Source: Nectonema munidae (Eukaryota; Nematomorpha; Nectonematoida; Nectonematidae). Taken from it: a stretch of DNA of 64,000 nt. The stretch lies in NCBI GenBank assembly GCA_030549495.1, contig JAUIRK010000097.1, positions 1,087,001-1,151,000 on the forward strand, in the 5' to 3' direction. The position numbers were made by a program, and so were the translations under genes. The notes below the pieces were generated by a model that was given only the letters and a program-made list of their open reading frames with translations, made no database searches and had not been told where the DNA came from. The first letter of the stretch is position 1. Each line of letters opens with the position of its first letter. Positions 34,440-46,402 of this stretch are shown here, one piece after another.

Positions 34440-35510
34440 TAGATAGTAATCATAATTTCAATAATTTTGAGTAAAAAATTTAATTTTTTCAGTGATCTTT
34501 GTAATTGCTATCTAAATTTTTCTTTCGTACACACGTATGGCGATATATCTTGGATTGAATACAATCAATAGATTATAATTCAAATATACAAGGGGTCCAA
34601 ATTTATGCAGTCCTGATGAACAATTCCATTATAAAATAAAATTAAATATAGAAAATATTTTTAGCTACAAAACATAAATATAAAAATTTATTTTATAAAT
34701 TCTTATCGCCAGTTTCAAAATCATTAATTTCTTCAGCATATCCATCATCTTCACATTTTTCAGTAGCCAAATCAGGTATAGATTTTGTATCATGCTTTTG
34801 ATACTCCCTATATCTTATTATATTATTTGCTAATATATATGGCCTACCATCTGCATATTCAGTTATCTTGATAATTCCTTCAACGAATAACCTTTCATTA
34901 TTTTCTAATTGATTAGGATAGTTCAAACGATTTAACAAAAATTTTGATCTAACTTTTATTCGGTGAACTTCATTAATTATTTTTATTTCATCCATATCAT
35001 CAGAAATCTGAGATCGAGTAGTCAAATTAATAAACATAAATGGATCCATACCTTCCTTATCAGAAATATAATGAGCTTTAACATTTCCAATAAGATTGAT
35101 ATTACAAAGATATCCAATATTTTTTTCTCTAAAATTTGATGAAAGAGAACTGTGGTTTTTACTGAAGGGTAACATTTTAACAGAATGATGAAGCAAGATT
35201 CGAGAAAAAAGAGACATTTTAATAATTTAGGTATAAACAAAAAAAAAATATCTTTTTCAAAATTTAATCATAAAATATAAGATTAGGATATGTGAAAAAA
35301 TTTAATGTTTAATTCAGAAAAGTTCACAACTCAAATTGATCTTAAATGAAAAAATTTCTGTTTTTCATAAATTTTGTTTTTAAAGGTTTCATCAAATAGT
35401 TAAGTTTTTTGCAAAACAATAGCTTAAATAGAGCATTTTTTTTGTAATTACTGAGTTTAAATATAGCGGATATCCCTCAATTATAATATTAATTCTTAAT
35501 GTTTTAATTT
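34440..35510. repeat. Duplicated segment containing mtSSB copy A
   Basis: Homology to 46403-47505 begins near TAGTAATCATAATTT, covers the whole gene and continues about 290 bp past its start codon (for example GAAAAAATTTCTGTTTTTCA, ATATAGCGGATATC). Outside these limits the two loci share no extended match, apart from hAT-family ends nearby. Confidence 0.85.
34693..35217 (-). CDS. Mitochondrial-type single-stranded DNA-binding protein, copy A
   Basis: 174 codons from a true ATG, without introns. The first ~30 residues lack acidic residues and carry Arg, His, Lys and Ser, like a mitochondrial presequence. An OB-fold follows with the SSB pattern: GYLCNINLIGNVKAHY (beta-1), DPFMFINLTTRS, EVHRIKVRSKFLLNRL (the WHRI-V strand, with Trp replaced by Val), ERLFVEGIIKITEYADGRP (VEG-I-Y-x-D) and LANNIIRY. 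mtSSB coats displaced single strands and supports the mtDNA replisome. The C-terminal ~35 residues are acidic. AATAAA overlaps the stop on the minus strand (34687-34692). Copy B at 46658-47182 is about 88% identical. The family call rests on motif order only. Confidence 0.72.
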   Translation of the reverse strand: MSLFSRILLHHSVKMLPFSKNHSSLSSNFREKNIGYLCNINLIGNVKAHYISDKEGMDPFMFINLTTRSQISDDMDEIKIINEVHRIKVRSKFLLNRLNYPNQLENNERLFVEGIIKITEYADGRPYILANNIIRYREYQKHDTKSIPDLATEKCEDDGYAEEINDFETGDKNL

Positions 35511-35539
35511 TTGTAATAAAATTATCCCTTTTAACCAGT

Positions 35540-36862
35540 TTTCGTTTTATTCAGATACTTTTGATACCAATGATATAATAATTGCAATCAAGTCTCTAAA
35601 AAATCTCAAAACTAAGTGCGACGATGAAATCAGTCTTCGTTTGATCATAAACGTACTTCCTTTGCTCATCCCTCCCCTTCTTCACCTCTTTAATCTAAGC
35701 TATCTCACTGGCATTTTTCCGGCCCATTTAAAACATGTCCAAGTCATTCCAATATTAACCTTACTCATCTATTACTAATTATCGACATATCTATTCTCTC
35801 TAATTTTTCAAAAATCCTCGAACGGGTGGTCCTCACAAGACTTACAGACTTTGTCAACAAATATAAACTAATCTTCAACCATCAATTTGCCTTCTTTAAC
35901 TGTAAATCTACTGAAACTGCCATTTTAACACTTCTTAATAGAATCTGTAATTCTTTCTATATTCCGAGATCTTCGCTTTGCGTTTTTCTCGACCTTTCTA
36001 AAGCCTTTGATACTATTAACCATAAAATTCTCATTCACAAACTTTACAGGATGGGTTTCAGATCAAAAATTATCTACTGGTTTAAAAGCTATCTTGAATC
36101 TCGGAGTTTTTACATATATAAAGATAATTTTAAGTCCTCATCCAGGCCCATCCAAACTGGAGTTCCCCAAGGCTCCATACTAGGTCCTTTCCTGTTTTTA
36201 TTATATATTAATGACTTACCTATATATCTCTTGGACCACTGTTCACCCATTTTATATGCAGATGATATTTGTTTACATTTTAACCTATTTAGTAATTTGA
36301 AGTATGATAATCGGATCAATAATCTACTTTGATTAGTCCATACTTGGTGTGATAACAATCTCCTAAACTTGAACTTGAGTAAATCTAAATATGTTGTTTT
36401 TTTCCAAATTTAATAGAAATGATTCTCATGAAATAACTATTAATAATTATAAATTAGAGCGTATCTAACATTATACCTATCTCGGACTTACACTTTCTTC
36501 GAATCTCTCATGGACCTACCACATAAAAAAACCACTACTCGAAATAAGCTCTATACATTTATTTTTTCTAAAATAAATAAGTAGACTAATACAATGTTGG
36601 TAGTTTCACGTTTAAAACTTATATAAGCAATATGATTAGAAATTATCTTGTCATGCGGTTTATACAGTTATTAACTTTAACTCAATCAAACAATTTTCGA
36701 TTTCTTTATTGGTTGTGGTTTCGAATCATACATCCTCCTTTGCATACATATAGATAATCACATTTGTAAATATCGTGTATATTTTTATTTTAGCATTTTA
36801 CGATTTATACATTTAAATATATAATAAGTCTGGCAAATTGTCTCCCCGGAGATCTTGCCAGA
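35540..36862 (+). pseudogene. CR1/L2- or Jockey-type LINE fragment, RT domain to 3' hairpin
   Basis: The reverse transcriptase is readable with frameshifts: DIIIAIKSLKNLKTKCDDEI, LINVLPLLIPPLLHLFNLSY, then at 35826-36332 an open stretch with FLDLSKAFDTINHKILIHKL (motif A), QTGVPQGSILGPFLFLLYIN (motif B) and ILYADDICLHF (motif C, YADD). NLNLSKSKYVVFF and SLTWTYHIKK-like pieces follow. The endonuclease region is missing, so it is 5'-truncated. A stem-loop at 36829-36862 (TCTGGCAA ... TTGCCAGA) probably marks its 3' end. The element copies itself by target-primed reverse transcription; this copy is dead. Confidence 0.85.
36829..36862 (+). repeat. 3'-terminal hairpin of the LINE
   Basis: TCTGGCAA pairs with TTGCCAGA, and an inner TCTCC pairs with GGAGA around CC. 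Short 3' stem-loops are known template-recognition signals in L2-like LINEs; that role is inferred here from position. Confidence 0.5.
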
Positions 36863-36869
36863 CCTCTGA

Positions 36870-37428
36870 TATTATGAGTTCAAAACTATATATCATATCA
36901 TGGTAGTATCTAATGTAAAAAAAGATACAGCAAGCGTTTTAGTAAAAGTCGTGAAATTTGAAAGTAGTTCATCCAATTTTGTAAAATAACTTTTTAAACT
37001 CCTTCCTCCTACTACCAAATTTTGAAATACAATACAAATACTTCTTTCATCATAACCGAAACTACAATTATACATGCATTAACTTGGAAATACAATTACA
37101 ATGACTTTTTCCATATTATCCGGAGAGTGTAGCTTTTGTTTAGTTTCAGTTGCTTTTATTTATATCTACAAATGTATTTGATCCCCCTGCAAGAAACACA
37201 GTTGTGCCGCGAATGGAAGAAAATTTTAAATTAACTCCCTTTTCTTTTTTTTAGGTTACTAGCAGTGTTTTATGCTGCTAGTAGATTCCCGTAAAACTTT
37301 ATTTAATGAAAAATATGCAAAGAAACAATGAAAAATTGATCTATCACAAAAAATTGTAATTCACAAAAAACATAGTCTTTAGTCTTCTACGGTGGGAATC
37401 ACAGGGTGTGCTCTTGAAAGAAAAGTGA
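36870..37428. other. Stretch without recognised features
   Basis: A minus-strand frame at 36893-37075 has no recognisable motif. Otherwise AT-rich. Confidence 0.35.
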
Positions 37429-40400
37429 TTAATTATAAGAATTTAAGCCTAATATTCTTTGGAATATGATATCTCCTACATTTTCTTCCCATTGGAGTCC
37501 TGTTAGTGTAAAAAGTGCCTTGTTTAGCGCTTTCTTTGTTTTGATTGAATAGAAAGGCCTTCTTTGAATTAAGTAAATTCGGATACGTAGATAGTCGATG
37601 TCTTGTGCCGGAATGATGGTGCTCTTTTCCATTTTGATTTCTATGTTGTATTCCTGCAGAAATGTGATGAATTTGTTGATGGTAAGATGAGCTTCTTCCA
37701 CTGTTTCGTTAATAATGAGTAAATCGTCAAAGTATAACAGAATCTTCGTTTTAGGCTCATAAGTTTCTAAGAAGGGACTTCTGAATTTATATACTGTCTT
37801 TTGAAGAATGCCCGGCGAGAACGATGCTCCCATAGGTAGTCTCTTAAATTTGGAAGGGATGCCGTTGATTTTGAAGGCGAAGCAGGACTGGTAAGCTTTG
37901 TGAATGGCAATGCCATAAAAGGCATCCTGAAGATCTACTTTACAAGCTCATTTGAAATTGTCAAGAATATTGCGTAGAAGCGTTGGTGCGGATAACGAAA
38001 AGTCGGGCTTTTCAAAGAGGTCTTTTGTGAAGGAGAAGTTGGCAATGAATCGAAACTTACCATTCTTTTTAGGAATTACAAACACAGGAGATAGGATCTT
38101 TGGTTTGTAACATTTCTTTATCACATTTGCTCTAAGGAGCTTAGGAATGCCCTTATCTATAATAAAATGCTCTTGTGAAAGCGGAAAATTTCTAAAGCTT
38201 GAAAAGGAGAAAAATGGATCCGGCGCTTTTATTTTGAGCACGTATTCATGATGCAATATTTTTTAGTTGCCTTGTGTTTAAGATTTTTGGGCGCAGCCCA
38301 TCTTTTGGCCTCACATTTGAAGTCAGCACTGGCAAGAATTTCCGGGAGAGTGGAAATGTGAATATTGCCTTCAATGATGTTAAGGTTAACCCATGATTAG
38401 TTGACATCGGCAAGAGTTATGTTGTCATCTTCATCTTGTGCTTCTTGGGACACTGGATCACCATTGGGTGAGAGAATGTCAGAAAAGATTTTCCTCCATT
38501 CTGTTTTGTTAAAAGAGTTTTTGGCAAGGAAGTATTCCAAGTTGGTGGCCATCTTAATTCCGATGTCCGTTACCAGTGGTAGACTTTTGACGTGATCGAG
38601 GAATTCCTGTGGTGATGAGAACCCTTTGTCACCCGTAGCTTCTATCAGATCGCTAGCCATGCTGAAGCTTGGCGTGTCTTCTGTAGGAGGGATATCATCT
38701 AAGATTTTCCATAGATCCTTTTCGATGAATGACTCGTTGTTCGAGGGCGCATCATCCATTGATCGTCCAGCCCGCTGCTGGTGTTTACGATCTTCTCTTT
38801 TGGAGACTGGATTGGTGTAGACATTAAGACATTCTTAATTGTGTCTAGTGATGCGACGGAGTCATGAGAACTAATTCTCGTAGTCTATAAACTCCCCATG
38901 GAGACTGATGATGCATAGGAGGACGGAGGGGAGGTAAGCCCGAGCTGGTGTTCCTTAAAATAAAGGAGTGCCATCTCACCGAAGTGATCTTACTTCTTCG
39001 GCCCCTTTCCCTGAAAAGGCTTCTTCTTTCTTGAAAAACTAGGTGTTGGCGTTGTCTTGGCCGGGACTTCAACATCAACATTTAGGGAAGTAGATGTCGC
39101 AAATTGCTTGGCGGCTGCTTCCCTTGTTGATTGAGCTGCTGCTACTCCCCTGGAATCTCCTTGATTGATAAGTCCAACGTCGTCATCTAGTTTTTCAAGA
39201 TTTCTGTGGATGATATCGAACAGGAGTACGATAAGAGAATCTTTTGCGTTTCTTTTATCCAGAGGAAGAAGTTCTTTAAAGATTTTAATCTTTTCTTTTG
39301 CCAATTCTCTCGGGTTGAATCTTGCAATTACATCTGGGTGTTGCAAATCAGTGTGTGCATATTCAGGCTCGGATTTCATCATACAAAGCCAGTTTGGACA
39401 GTGCACTCCAACGTGATCTGAAGTGGATTCCTCTCTTTGGGTTCCAGCGCTCTCTACCCTCATAGCTGCCAGCTCTCTCTGCATGGCGATTAGAGCCCTG
39501 CCCGGGTTGTAAAAAGTTGTCCGCACCCGCCCCTCTCTGCAATTATTCAATTTGCATCCGCCCCATATTTTTTCAATTTGCACCCGAACCCGACCCGCAT
39601 TTTATCGAAATATTACATGCTTAACATGCTTGGAAAAAAATCGTAGATATACTATACTACTTTTAAATATATTATTAATTTTTTTACAAATAAGTTCTTG
39701 TCTGAAAAAAAATTTCTTTGATAAGTTGTGTAATCAAAGGAGTCATATAAAATAATTTTGCAAATTTAAGAAAGCGCTAGAATTTACCTCTTGAACTAAG
39801 TCAATGAATCCACCACAACCGATCGTTTCAAATTGTCTAAGATCTTTAGCAAAAAAACGGACGCATGTCAGTTTAATGTTTTAGTTTTTAGCTTTCGAAA
39901 TAACTTTAGCATTATTCAAAACTGGCTTGATAGCATTAGTCAGTAAAGTTTGATTAGGATATATTTTGCACTTATCTCTTCTAAGAATAGAAGTACTTGT
40001 TTTTCTTCCACAATAAGCGAAAGCTTGAATGCATAATTTACAAACGACAAATCCAAATCAGTGTTTTTTTTCATTTACCACAATACCAAACGTCTTCCAG
40101 ACCTCCGATTTCAATCCATTTACACTTTATATTTTATATAAGCCAGATTTCAAATGAGATGAAACTTGCTGAGATGTTAACGTTGCCATTTAAAATGTGC
40201 GAAAGAAAACAACAAAAAAATGAATTATCGAATAATATTTTTAAATGGATATATTAAAAATTATTTGATTTTTTCTCCTTCTTCTCTTGTACACGCATCA
40301 ATCACGCTAATCAAACCTGCTCTATCTTTCTATTTCAGTTACGATTTCACTTCATCAAACACTATTTACTCAATGCAAATCACTTTCCAATATACGTAAC

Positions 40401-40680
40401 ACATAGAAATAAAAAATAAGCTATTTCCAAAAAGGAATTTATGCACTGATAAAAACTTGCATAAAAGTGAATGCGGACAACCCACAGATTGTCCGCACTA
40501 TATTAATAAAACCCGCACCTGCCCCGCCCTGCAAAAATGTTGCTGTGGACAACCCATGTCCGCCCCGCGCAGAGCACTAATGGCGATCAACGTTGATTCT
40601 ATGTTGGTGAAACGAGCCTGCGTACAACGAGTTGTCAAAGATGCGGACGCGACGGACTCTTCATCTTGATTTCCATTCAT
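37429..40680 (-). pseudogene. Retroelement with unusual reverse transcriptase, copy 1 (interrupted by a hAT)
   Basis: Minus strand. A gag-like frame starts at ATG 40680 (MNGNQDEESVASASLTTRCT), is interrupted by a hAT (39491-40579), and resumes to 38990 with a conserved CPNWLCMMKSEPEYAHTDL segment and a basic end (FSRKKKPFQGKGPKK). A second frame (38759-38397) holds FNKTEWRKIFSDIL. The RT runs from about 38330 to 37429: FVIPKKNGKFRFIANFSF, then DLQDAFYGIAI (motif A), KRLPMGASFSPGILQK (motif B), ILLYFDDLLII (motif C). A C-terminal remnant ends at 37429. TATATAAG at 40778-40771 may be its promoter box. Frameshifts inactivate it. No integrase, recombinase or LTRs were found. The family (LTR, DIRS or other) is undecided. 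Confidence 0.7.
39491..40579. mobile_element. hAT element inserted in the gag-like gene, 1.09 kb
   Basis: ATGGCGAT flanks both sides exactly (39483-39490 and 40580-40587). The ends TAGAGCCCTGCCCGGG and (reverse complement of the right end) TAGTGCTCTGCGCGGG match at 13 of 16 positions. Subterminal GTCCGCACC/GTCCGCAC words repeat at both ends. Inside, the minus strand keeps a scrap of hAT transposase (VRFFAKDLRQFETIGCGGF, about 39780-39870), so it is an internally deleted derivative. Confidence 0.85.
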
Positions 40681-40770
40681 GCTTGAGAGAAAAGTGAGAT
40701 AGATGTTCTAGCGAGATTTGCTGAGAATCAGGAGAAGAAAAAGAGAAAAACCAAGTCGTGCTGTTGCTGC

Positions 40771-40778
40771 CTTATATA
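40771..40778 (-). promoter_or_regulatory. Possible TATA box of the retroelement
   Basis: TATATAAG on the minus strand lies about 90 bases upstream of the gag-like ATG, in a locally GC-richer stretch. Position and sequence suit a core promoter; nothing more supports it. Confidence 0.35.
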
Positions 40779-40998
40779 GTCATCGCATTGAATAACATAA
40801 AATTCAACTATCAGACAAAGTGTGTACAATTTATTTCTACCTGATTATATGTGATGATAGCGCAGACATTACAGACACAGCACAGTTGTTAATTTTTTGC
40901 GAGGAGTTGACAAAAACTTTTGCTAGAGGAGAACTGTATGATCTCATAAGTCTAAAAACTTCGAAGATTTGTTAATTTTTTTGAAAATATATAATGTA

Positions 40999-41267
40999 CA
41001 GTGCCGGATTAACAGATGTAGCAGCTGCTTCAGGCCCCGCGCTTAGTTGAAAAAAATTTTTTTTTGACTTTTTGTAATATCTTTTAGTTTTCTTCCATTC
41101 TTCTTTTATATTTCTTCCTTAAAATAAATTTTTGCTCTTGAATTTTGTGGTTTTTATCCTTTTTGTAGAATCTAGATCAATTTTATTAAGAAAATTTTAC
41201 TTCCGGACAATCATTTGTAAATTTAATCCATCTGCTACAGGCCCCGCACTTGGTAGATCAGGCACTG
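40999..41267. mobile_element. hAT-type MITE, 269 bp
   Basis: The ends CAGTGCCGGATTAACAGA and (reverse complement of the right end) CAGTGCCTGATCTACCA are inverted repeats with shared GGCCCCGCGCTT/GGCCCCGCACTT blocks. ATAATGTA flanks both sides exactly (40991-40998 and 41268-41275). Confidence 0.9.
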
Positions 41268-41279
41268 ATAATGTAATAT

Positions 41280-43030
41280 CTTTTATATCTACAAATAGAG
41301 ATCGATATAGGTATATTTTAGTTTTTTAAAAGTTTTAAATTTTGATGTAATGGGAGAAAATCTAATGATCTCCTTATACCTTCAATGCAAAATTTGGTTT
41401 AAAAACGTAACAGTAACAAATAAGAGTTGTGATTAGTTTTTTTTTTTTAGAAAATAAGGCACTCTTCTTTTGACATGAAACTAGTTAAGAAGGTTTTCGA
41501 AGTACCTTTAACCTTTGCAAGACGGATGATTTTTCTGCATATGCGAAAGACGGATATATGCCGTAAAACTCCCAAAATGAAAATTAATATAAAAGGACAA
41601 TATTCTCGATTTTATCACTATTATGCTATATTTTGAAGATATTCACTTTCTATTTCTTACTAAACAGCTGTTTAATCCCTTAGAAACGCTAAAATATATT
41701 TTAATTTTAACGCCATCTATGAAAATAAATTTGAAAAAGTATAACTACATAAAAATGGAAAGAGCGAAAAAAATAATAATGGGATGAGGGTGGGAGAGAG
41801 TGGAAAGCGTTTTTCAAACTTTTTTTACTGCGACCCATAGCAAGAACCACCGTTTGCATCGCTACCCATAATACAATAATTTATTCTTGTTTTCTTGCCT
41901 CAATTTATACTCTTTTAAACACATTTTTTCAAATTTAAGAAAGGTTTTTGATATTATTTGCATTGAAAAAAGTCACTCAATAATTTGATATTGGTTTATT
42001 TGTGGACCGGTCCAAATAAAATTGGCGATTTTACAAGTTGTTTTCCTATACTTTAAGTTAAAAAAAGACCATTTAAAAATTAAAAAATCCTTTACATCAG
42101 AGTAAGGTAGGTCAGAGAGGGTGAATTTTTACATATTGAACACTTCCACATTTTGAGGGTCAGAAAGTTTAAATTATAAATTTTTGGACTTCTTTTCAAT
42201 TGTTTGAAAAAAAATTGAGTTGAATTTATTTATATTGCATAATAATTACAACTTGGGTTCATCTACCTTTATACAGAGTTGTCATTATCGGATTAAGCAT
42301 ACAATGCTTCAGGCGTTAAATTCTATTTCACTCAAATTAAGTCGAAACACGGCCTGTAATGTCAAAATGTTGCAAATTTTATACTAAATTTAAATATGCA
42401 GGTCATTTTTTTGTTAAATATTCATTAAAAAATTTAGTTAGTCTTTGTCTTATTTAATTCTAGTTTCATGATCGATCATTGCTTAAAAATTTGTTTTCAA
42501 GAGTTTCAAAATCAAAAGACAACTTTTTCTTTTTCGCTATTCTACTTTTTATTGACATTCTATTCATAAATGTCAAAATCAAAATTAGAAAAGGTGTTAA
42601 AACTTTTGTTAAATAGCCAGTCAAAATAACCATTTCTCAAAGCTTATCATAATAATTTTTATAAATTAATCATAAAGGTAAAAACAGTTGCTATACATTT
42701 CAAGCAGCCATTATATAGCTTGCCTTGTTTATTTCAAGTTAATATAACCCTTGATTTGATTTATTGACGCAGCTTGTAAGACGTAGTAATATAACCCTTA
42801 AAAAGTTGAAATAATTTCCTAATCAACATTTTTATATGCTTGGCATTATTAAATAATATATAAAATAGTTTATAGAATATGAAGTAATTATATTTTAAGA
42901 AATTATTAGTCAGATAATATAGCTTTTAACGTATAATAAAAAATTTTTGTCATCTATTTTTTATTTTTTTGGTATTTTATAAATTTTTTTCCATTCTTTA
43001 AATTTATAATTTATACTTTATTAAAGGGAA
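41280..43030. other. Long non-coding stretch; one short inverted repeat partner
   Basis: No coding recognised. About 42735-42815 (TTGACGCAGCTTGTAAG, ATATAACCCTTGAT) recurs inverted at 58945-59025, so a small dispersed repeat lies here. The rest shows nothing I can name. Confidence 0.4.
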
Positions 43031-43039
43031 AAATTTTAG

Positions 43040-43218
43040 AGTCTCAGTGGTTGTTAGGGTGTACCTCTTAACTTAACAGTTAAAGGTCAGGGGCTCGATC
43101 TCCAAGGCTTCCGACTCTTAAAAACAAAATCACAAAACTGTGATTAACCATCTCAAGCATAATACGAGCATATAGCCTAACGGTTGAAAGTGCTTTGATA
43201 TCTGCAACCAACCAAGCA
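43040..43218 (+). repeat. tRNA-derived SINE with LINE-like 3' tail
   Basis: Head: CAGTGGTTGTTAGGGTG (A-box-like) and GGGCTCGATCTCC (B-box, 43091-43103). Tail: AGCATAATACGAGCATATAG, then GTGCTTTGATATCTGCAACC with CAAC repeats. The same tail stands alone at 50845-50912 and resembles the 3' end of the I-type LINE copies. Confidence 0.7.
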
Positions 43219-43639
43219 AGGGGAAAATATATAGGATGGCCTAAAAATGTGTACTGATTTCATTTAATGAGTTTGAAAACTCCTTTGTGTTTGGATAATG
43301 TCATTTTTAAATATATTTTCAAAAAGTGATACTTTTTAATTTTGGCAAATAAGTAAAAACAAAGAAGAGCTACAATATTCGAATACAATATAATTTTAAT
43401 TTATTACAGGCAATGCTGGAGCCAACAAAATTAAAAAGTTTCACTTTTTGAAAATATATTATAAAAATGACATTACCTAACCCTAACCATAAGCCTAAAC
43501 AATCTCTTATTCTTTTTGCATAATGTTAATTTAAAAATCACATTATCCAACACTAACACAAAAATCTCCTATTCTGTTTCTAATACTTCGTTATAGTATC
43601 ACTATAACAGAGATAATTAAAAATTCCCTCGCTATCCAC

Positions 43640-43965
43640 TTTCAAAAACACAATAATTCTTACTATGTTGTTTTCCAATTTTTATTACTTCAAATCAAAC
43701 AAGGAGCAATTATGGAAAGCATTAAATTAAAAGCACAGCAAAATCTAGGTATTCGAAAGAATATTCAAAAACACAATGAATTTACCCCCGTTGTCTCACC
43801 ATTGTTATCATTTCAAATCAAGCACGGAGCAAACTTTATTAGAAACAGTATCAGATTAAACACACCGGGAAGTCTAGCTATACTTTAATCACAATGATCT
43901 TTACACCGTTGTCTCCCCTTTGTTATGATAATAATCATACATGAAGCAAATTTTAAACTAAATGG
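43640..43965 (+). repeat. Short tandem repeat, ~120-bp unit, about 2.7 copies
   Basis: CAAAAACACAAT recurs at about 43643 and 43768, and TCACAATGATCTTTACACC starts the third unit near 43886. Shared words: GTTGT(C/T)T(C/T)(C/A)C, TCAAATCAA(A/G)CA-x-GGAGCAA. Confidence 0.75.
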
Positions 43966-44149
43966 TAGTAATATGTAATTGATTATAGTGACAAAAATTA
44001 TAATAGGATAGTAGATATCTTTATCCTTTTGAGGGTTAGAAAAGATCGTGGCTCTTGATGTTATAAATGATTATTATAATACATTTAATGATAAATAATC
44101 AACTTAGCAAAGAAATTTTTATAAAAATAACATGTTGAAAAATATTACT

Positions 44150-45400
44150 GGGCGCTACTCTAACTAAATCTAGAAATTCCGGGAGATTTTATTTAGATTC
44201 CGGGTCCTTAGTTTATCCTTCCATTCGTTTAACGATTTCAGAACTTTTCTATTTAAGAGAATCTTTGTTGATGTTGGCTTTTTTTTTATGAATATCATGT
44301 GTTTTATTATCAGGTGATATAAACAGATATCACTCTGAATATTTGCTAATGAATCCTTTTTCAAAATTCATGTTCTTTATCAAATCATTCATAATCCTCG
44401 TTTTTCAATTACAAAAATTTTTCACATGTATCATCTGAAAGGCTCTCTCTTTCATAACGAAGAAATTTTTTGGTCAAATTCGATTCACATTTATAATTTT
44501 TTTAAGTATAGCTTATAGTATCTTTACCTATTGGTATTAACTCTAAATTTTTGAAAATTTTCAGATACTTTTTTTTAGTCAATTAATGATTAAAATATTA
44601 ACTAATAAGATAAAGATTTTTATTTCACAAAGGAGAACCTTTTTTTCACGGTCAAAACATTTTTTGAGAATAGTTATATCTTCACCTATTGGTATCTGTC
44701 ATGGTTATGGTAATTCTAAATTGATAATTTGATCACTTTTTTAGTCAATTGATGTTTGAAATATTAACTAATAAGATAAAGGTTTTTGATTCATAATATA
44801 GGAGCTTCTTCTTCACGTTCAAGATGTTTTTTGAAAATCTCAATAGTAGATTTTTACACCAACTCATATTTCATTGGAAAACAGTATATCTTTCATGTAG
44901 ACAAGTTACATAGTTGTTTCTAAAAACTATATAGCTCCTGAAAGGATTACTATATCGACGATATAAAAGCACTTTAACGAGTTACCATTTCATTTTTCTT
45001 ACGATCACGCGTTGTCATTTAAATGTGCCTTCAGTTTCCTTACTTCTTGCAAATTAAAATTTTTGTAGTATAATAAATAACGATAGTGAAAAAAAACTCG
45101 ACAAATCATTTTTAGAAAAAACTGTTTTTTACCAATTCGATTGATACTTTCACCCATTTATTAGACTGTAATGGCTAAAAGTAAGTACAGAAATGAAAAA
45201 CATGGACGATATGGTATTAAAAATTATTTTAAATTTGAAGGATATTTTTATTGACAATTTTATCCTCATTCAAAATTGTAATAGTTATTTTCGAGAAATA
45301 GAACTTGAGTCAACTTGATTATAATTCCACACATTCTGGCACCCTAATTGTGGAAACTAAGTCCTGAAATAAACTTAGCTTCGTAAAAAATATGTAGGGA
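44150..45400 (+). repeat. Diverged relative of the array-element spacer
   Basis: The order of words matches 15180-16390: a T run then TTTATTATCA, TTTTTTTCACGGTCAAAACA, and near the end an array-B-like unit (ATGGCTAAAAGTAAGTACAG, TGGTATTAAAAA). This suggests an older, third copy of the large array element that has lost its arrays. Confidence 0.5.
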
Positions 45401-46124
45401 GGCAAAATCTATTTTTACTTTTTATAATTGTTTACCCTTCTCTCTTATATTCACCACTTTTTATATAAAAATATAAAAAGTTTTTCTATTTATTATTTTT
45501 AAAAAGTAAAAAATATTGTCAGAATTAAAAAAAATTAGCTGTTTTCAGTTAAAAATTTGCAATATTGAGAAATGCCTCCTTTGTTTTATATCATAGCATT
45601 CGAATAAATAACATTCTCCAAACATCAATTGAAATCTTATTTCGAAAAACAAAAAGCGTGTTTCAACATACTTGTAATTAAACTACATAAAATTATAATG
45701 ATTACCTAGATGCCTCCAAACATTCATTGTTTTAAAAAAAATTTATATATATGGGTAGAACAATGGAGGCATTTTTATGTATGCTCCCATTTGTGTGTTC
45801 AGTATTTAAACACACATAATTGTGTTTAGTAGATGATATTACTTTTCAGGAGGCATACACTAAAGATAGTTAGCATTTGAAGGAAAAGAATCAAGCAAAA
45901 AATTTTAAAAACAAATTTCCAAATAACTAATTGAAATTTTTTAAAGATATTTATGCTGAACCCTAATCCACGAGGTTCCAACTTGCAAAAATAAATATTT
46001 TCCGCCTGATCGATATTCGACTAAAGTTCTTATCGGTGCATCTCTAGTTCCAAGCATATTTTTAAGCGTTCACTATTCTAAAAAGCAACTTATACCTTAT
46101 ATCAATGTTAATTTACATCAGAGG

Positions 46125-46400
46125 GTGAGAAGCCTATTCGCCCTCCCCCAATAATTTTGGATTTTTTTAAACTAGTGTATATGTGTTATGTAATTAAAAT
46201 ATTTTCGCTGGAAGTATAGTTTTTAAATGTCATCAATTTTGTAAAAAAAATATAAGGTAGTCTTATAAATTTACATATGCACTGTATTTTAAAAAGGATT
46301 GCTTGGATATTTGGTCTCCCATGGTACTTCCAGACCAGTAATTTTGAAAATTGGAAAAAAAAATTCGCTCCTTCAATAATTTTGAGGATGTGCGCCCCTG
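46125..46400 (-). mobile_element. Short copy of the CAGGGGCGCACATCC hAT family
   Basis: On the minus strand from 46400 it runs CAGGGGCGCACATCCTCAAA, past the TCTGGAAGTACCATGGGAG block, to AAAATTATTGGGGGAGGGCG, equivalent to the first ~900 bases of member 1 minus the nested MITE. It is truncated and abuts the duplicated mtSSB segment. Confidence 0.8.
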
Positions 46401-46402
46401 TT

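Noticed and set aside
36893-37075. 60-residue minus-strand frame
   Set aside because: No motif, no splice or start context, and AT-rich codons; treated as chance.
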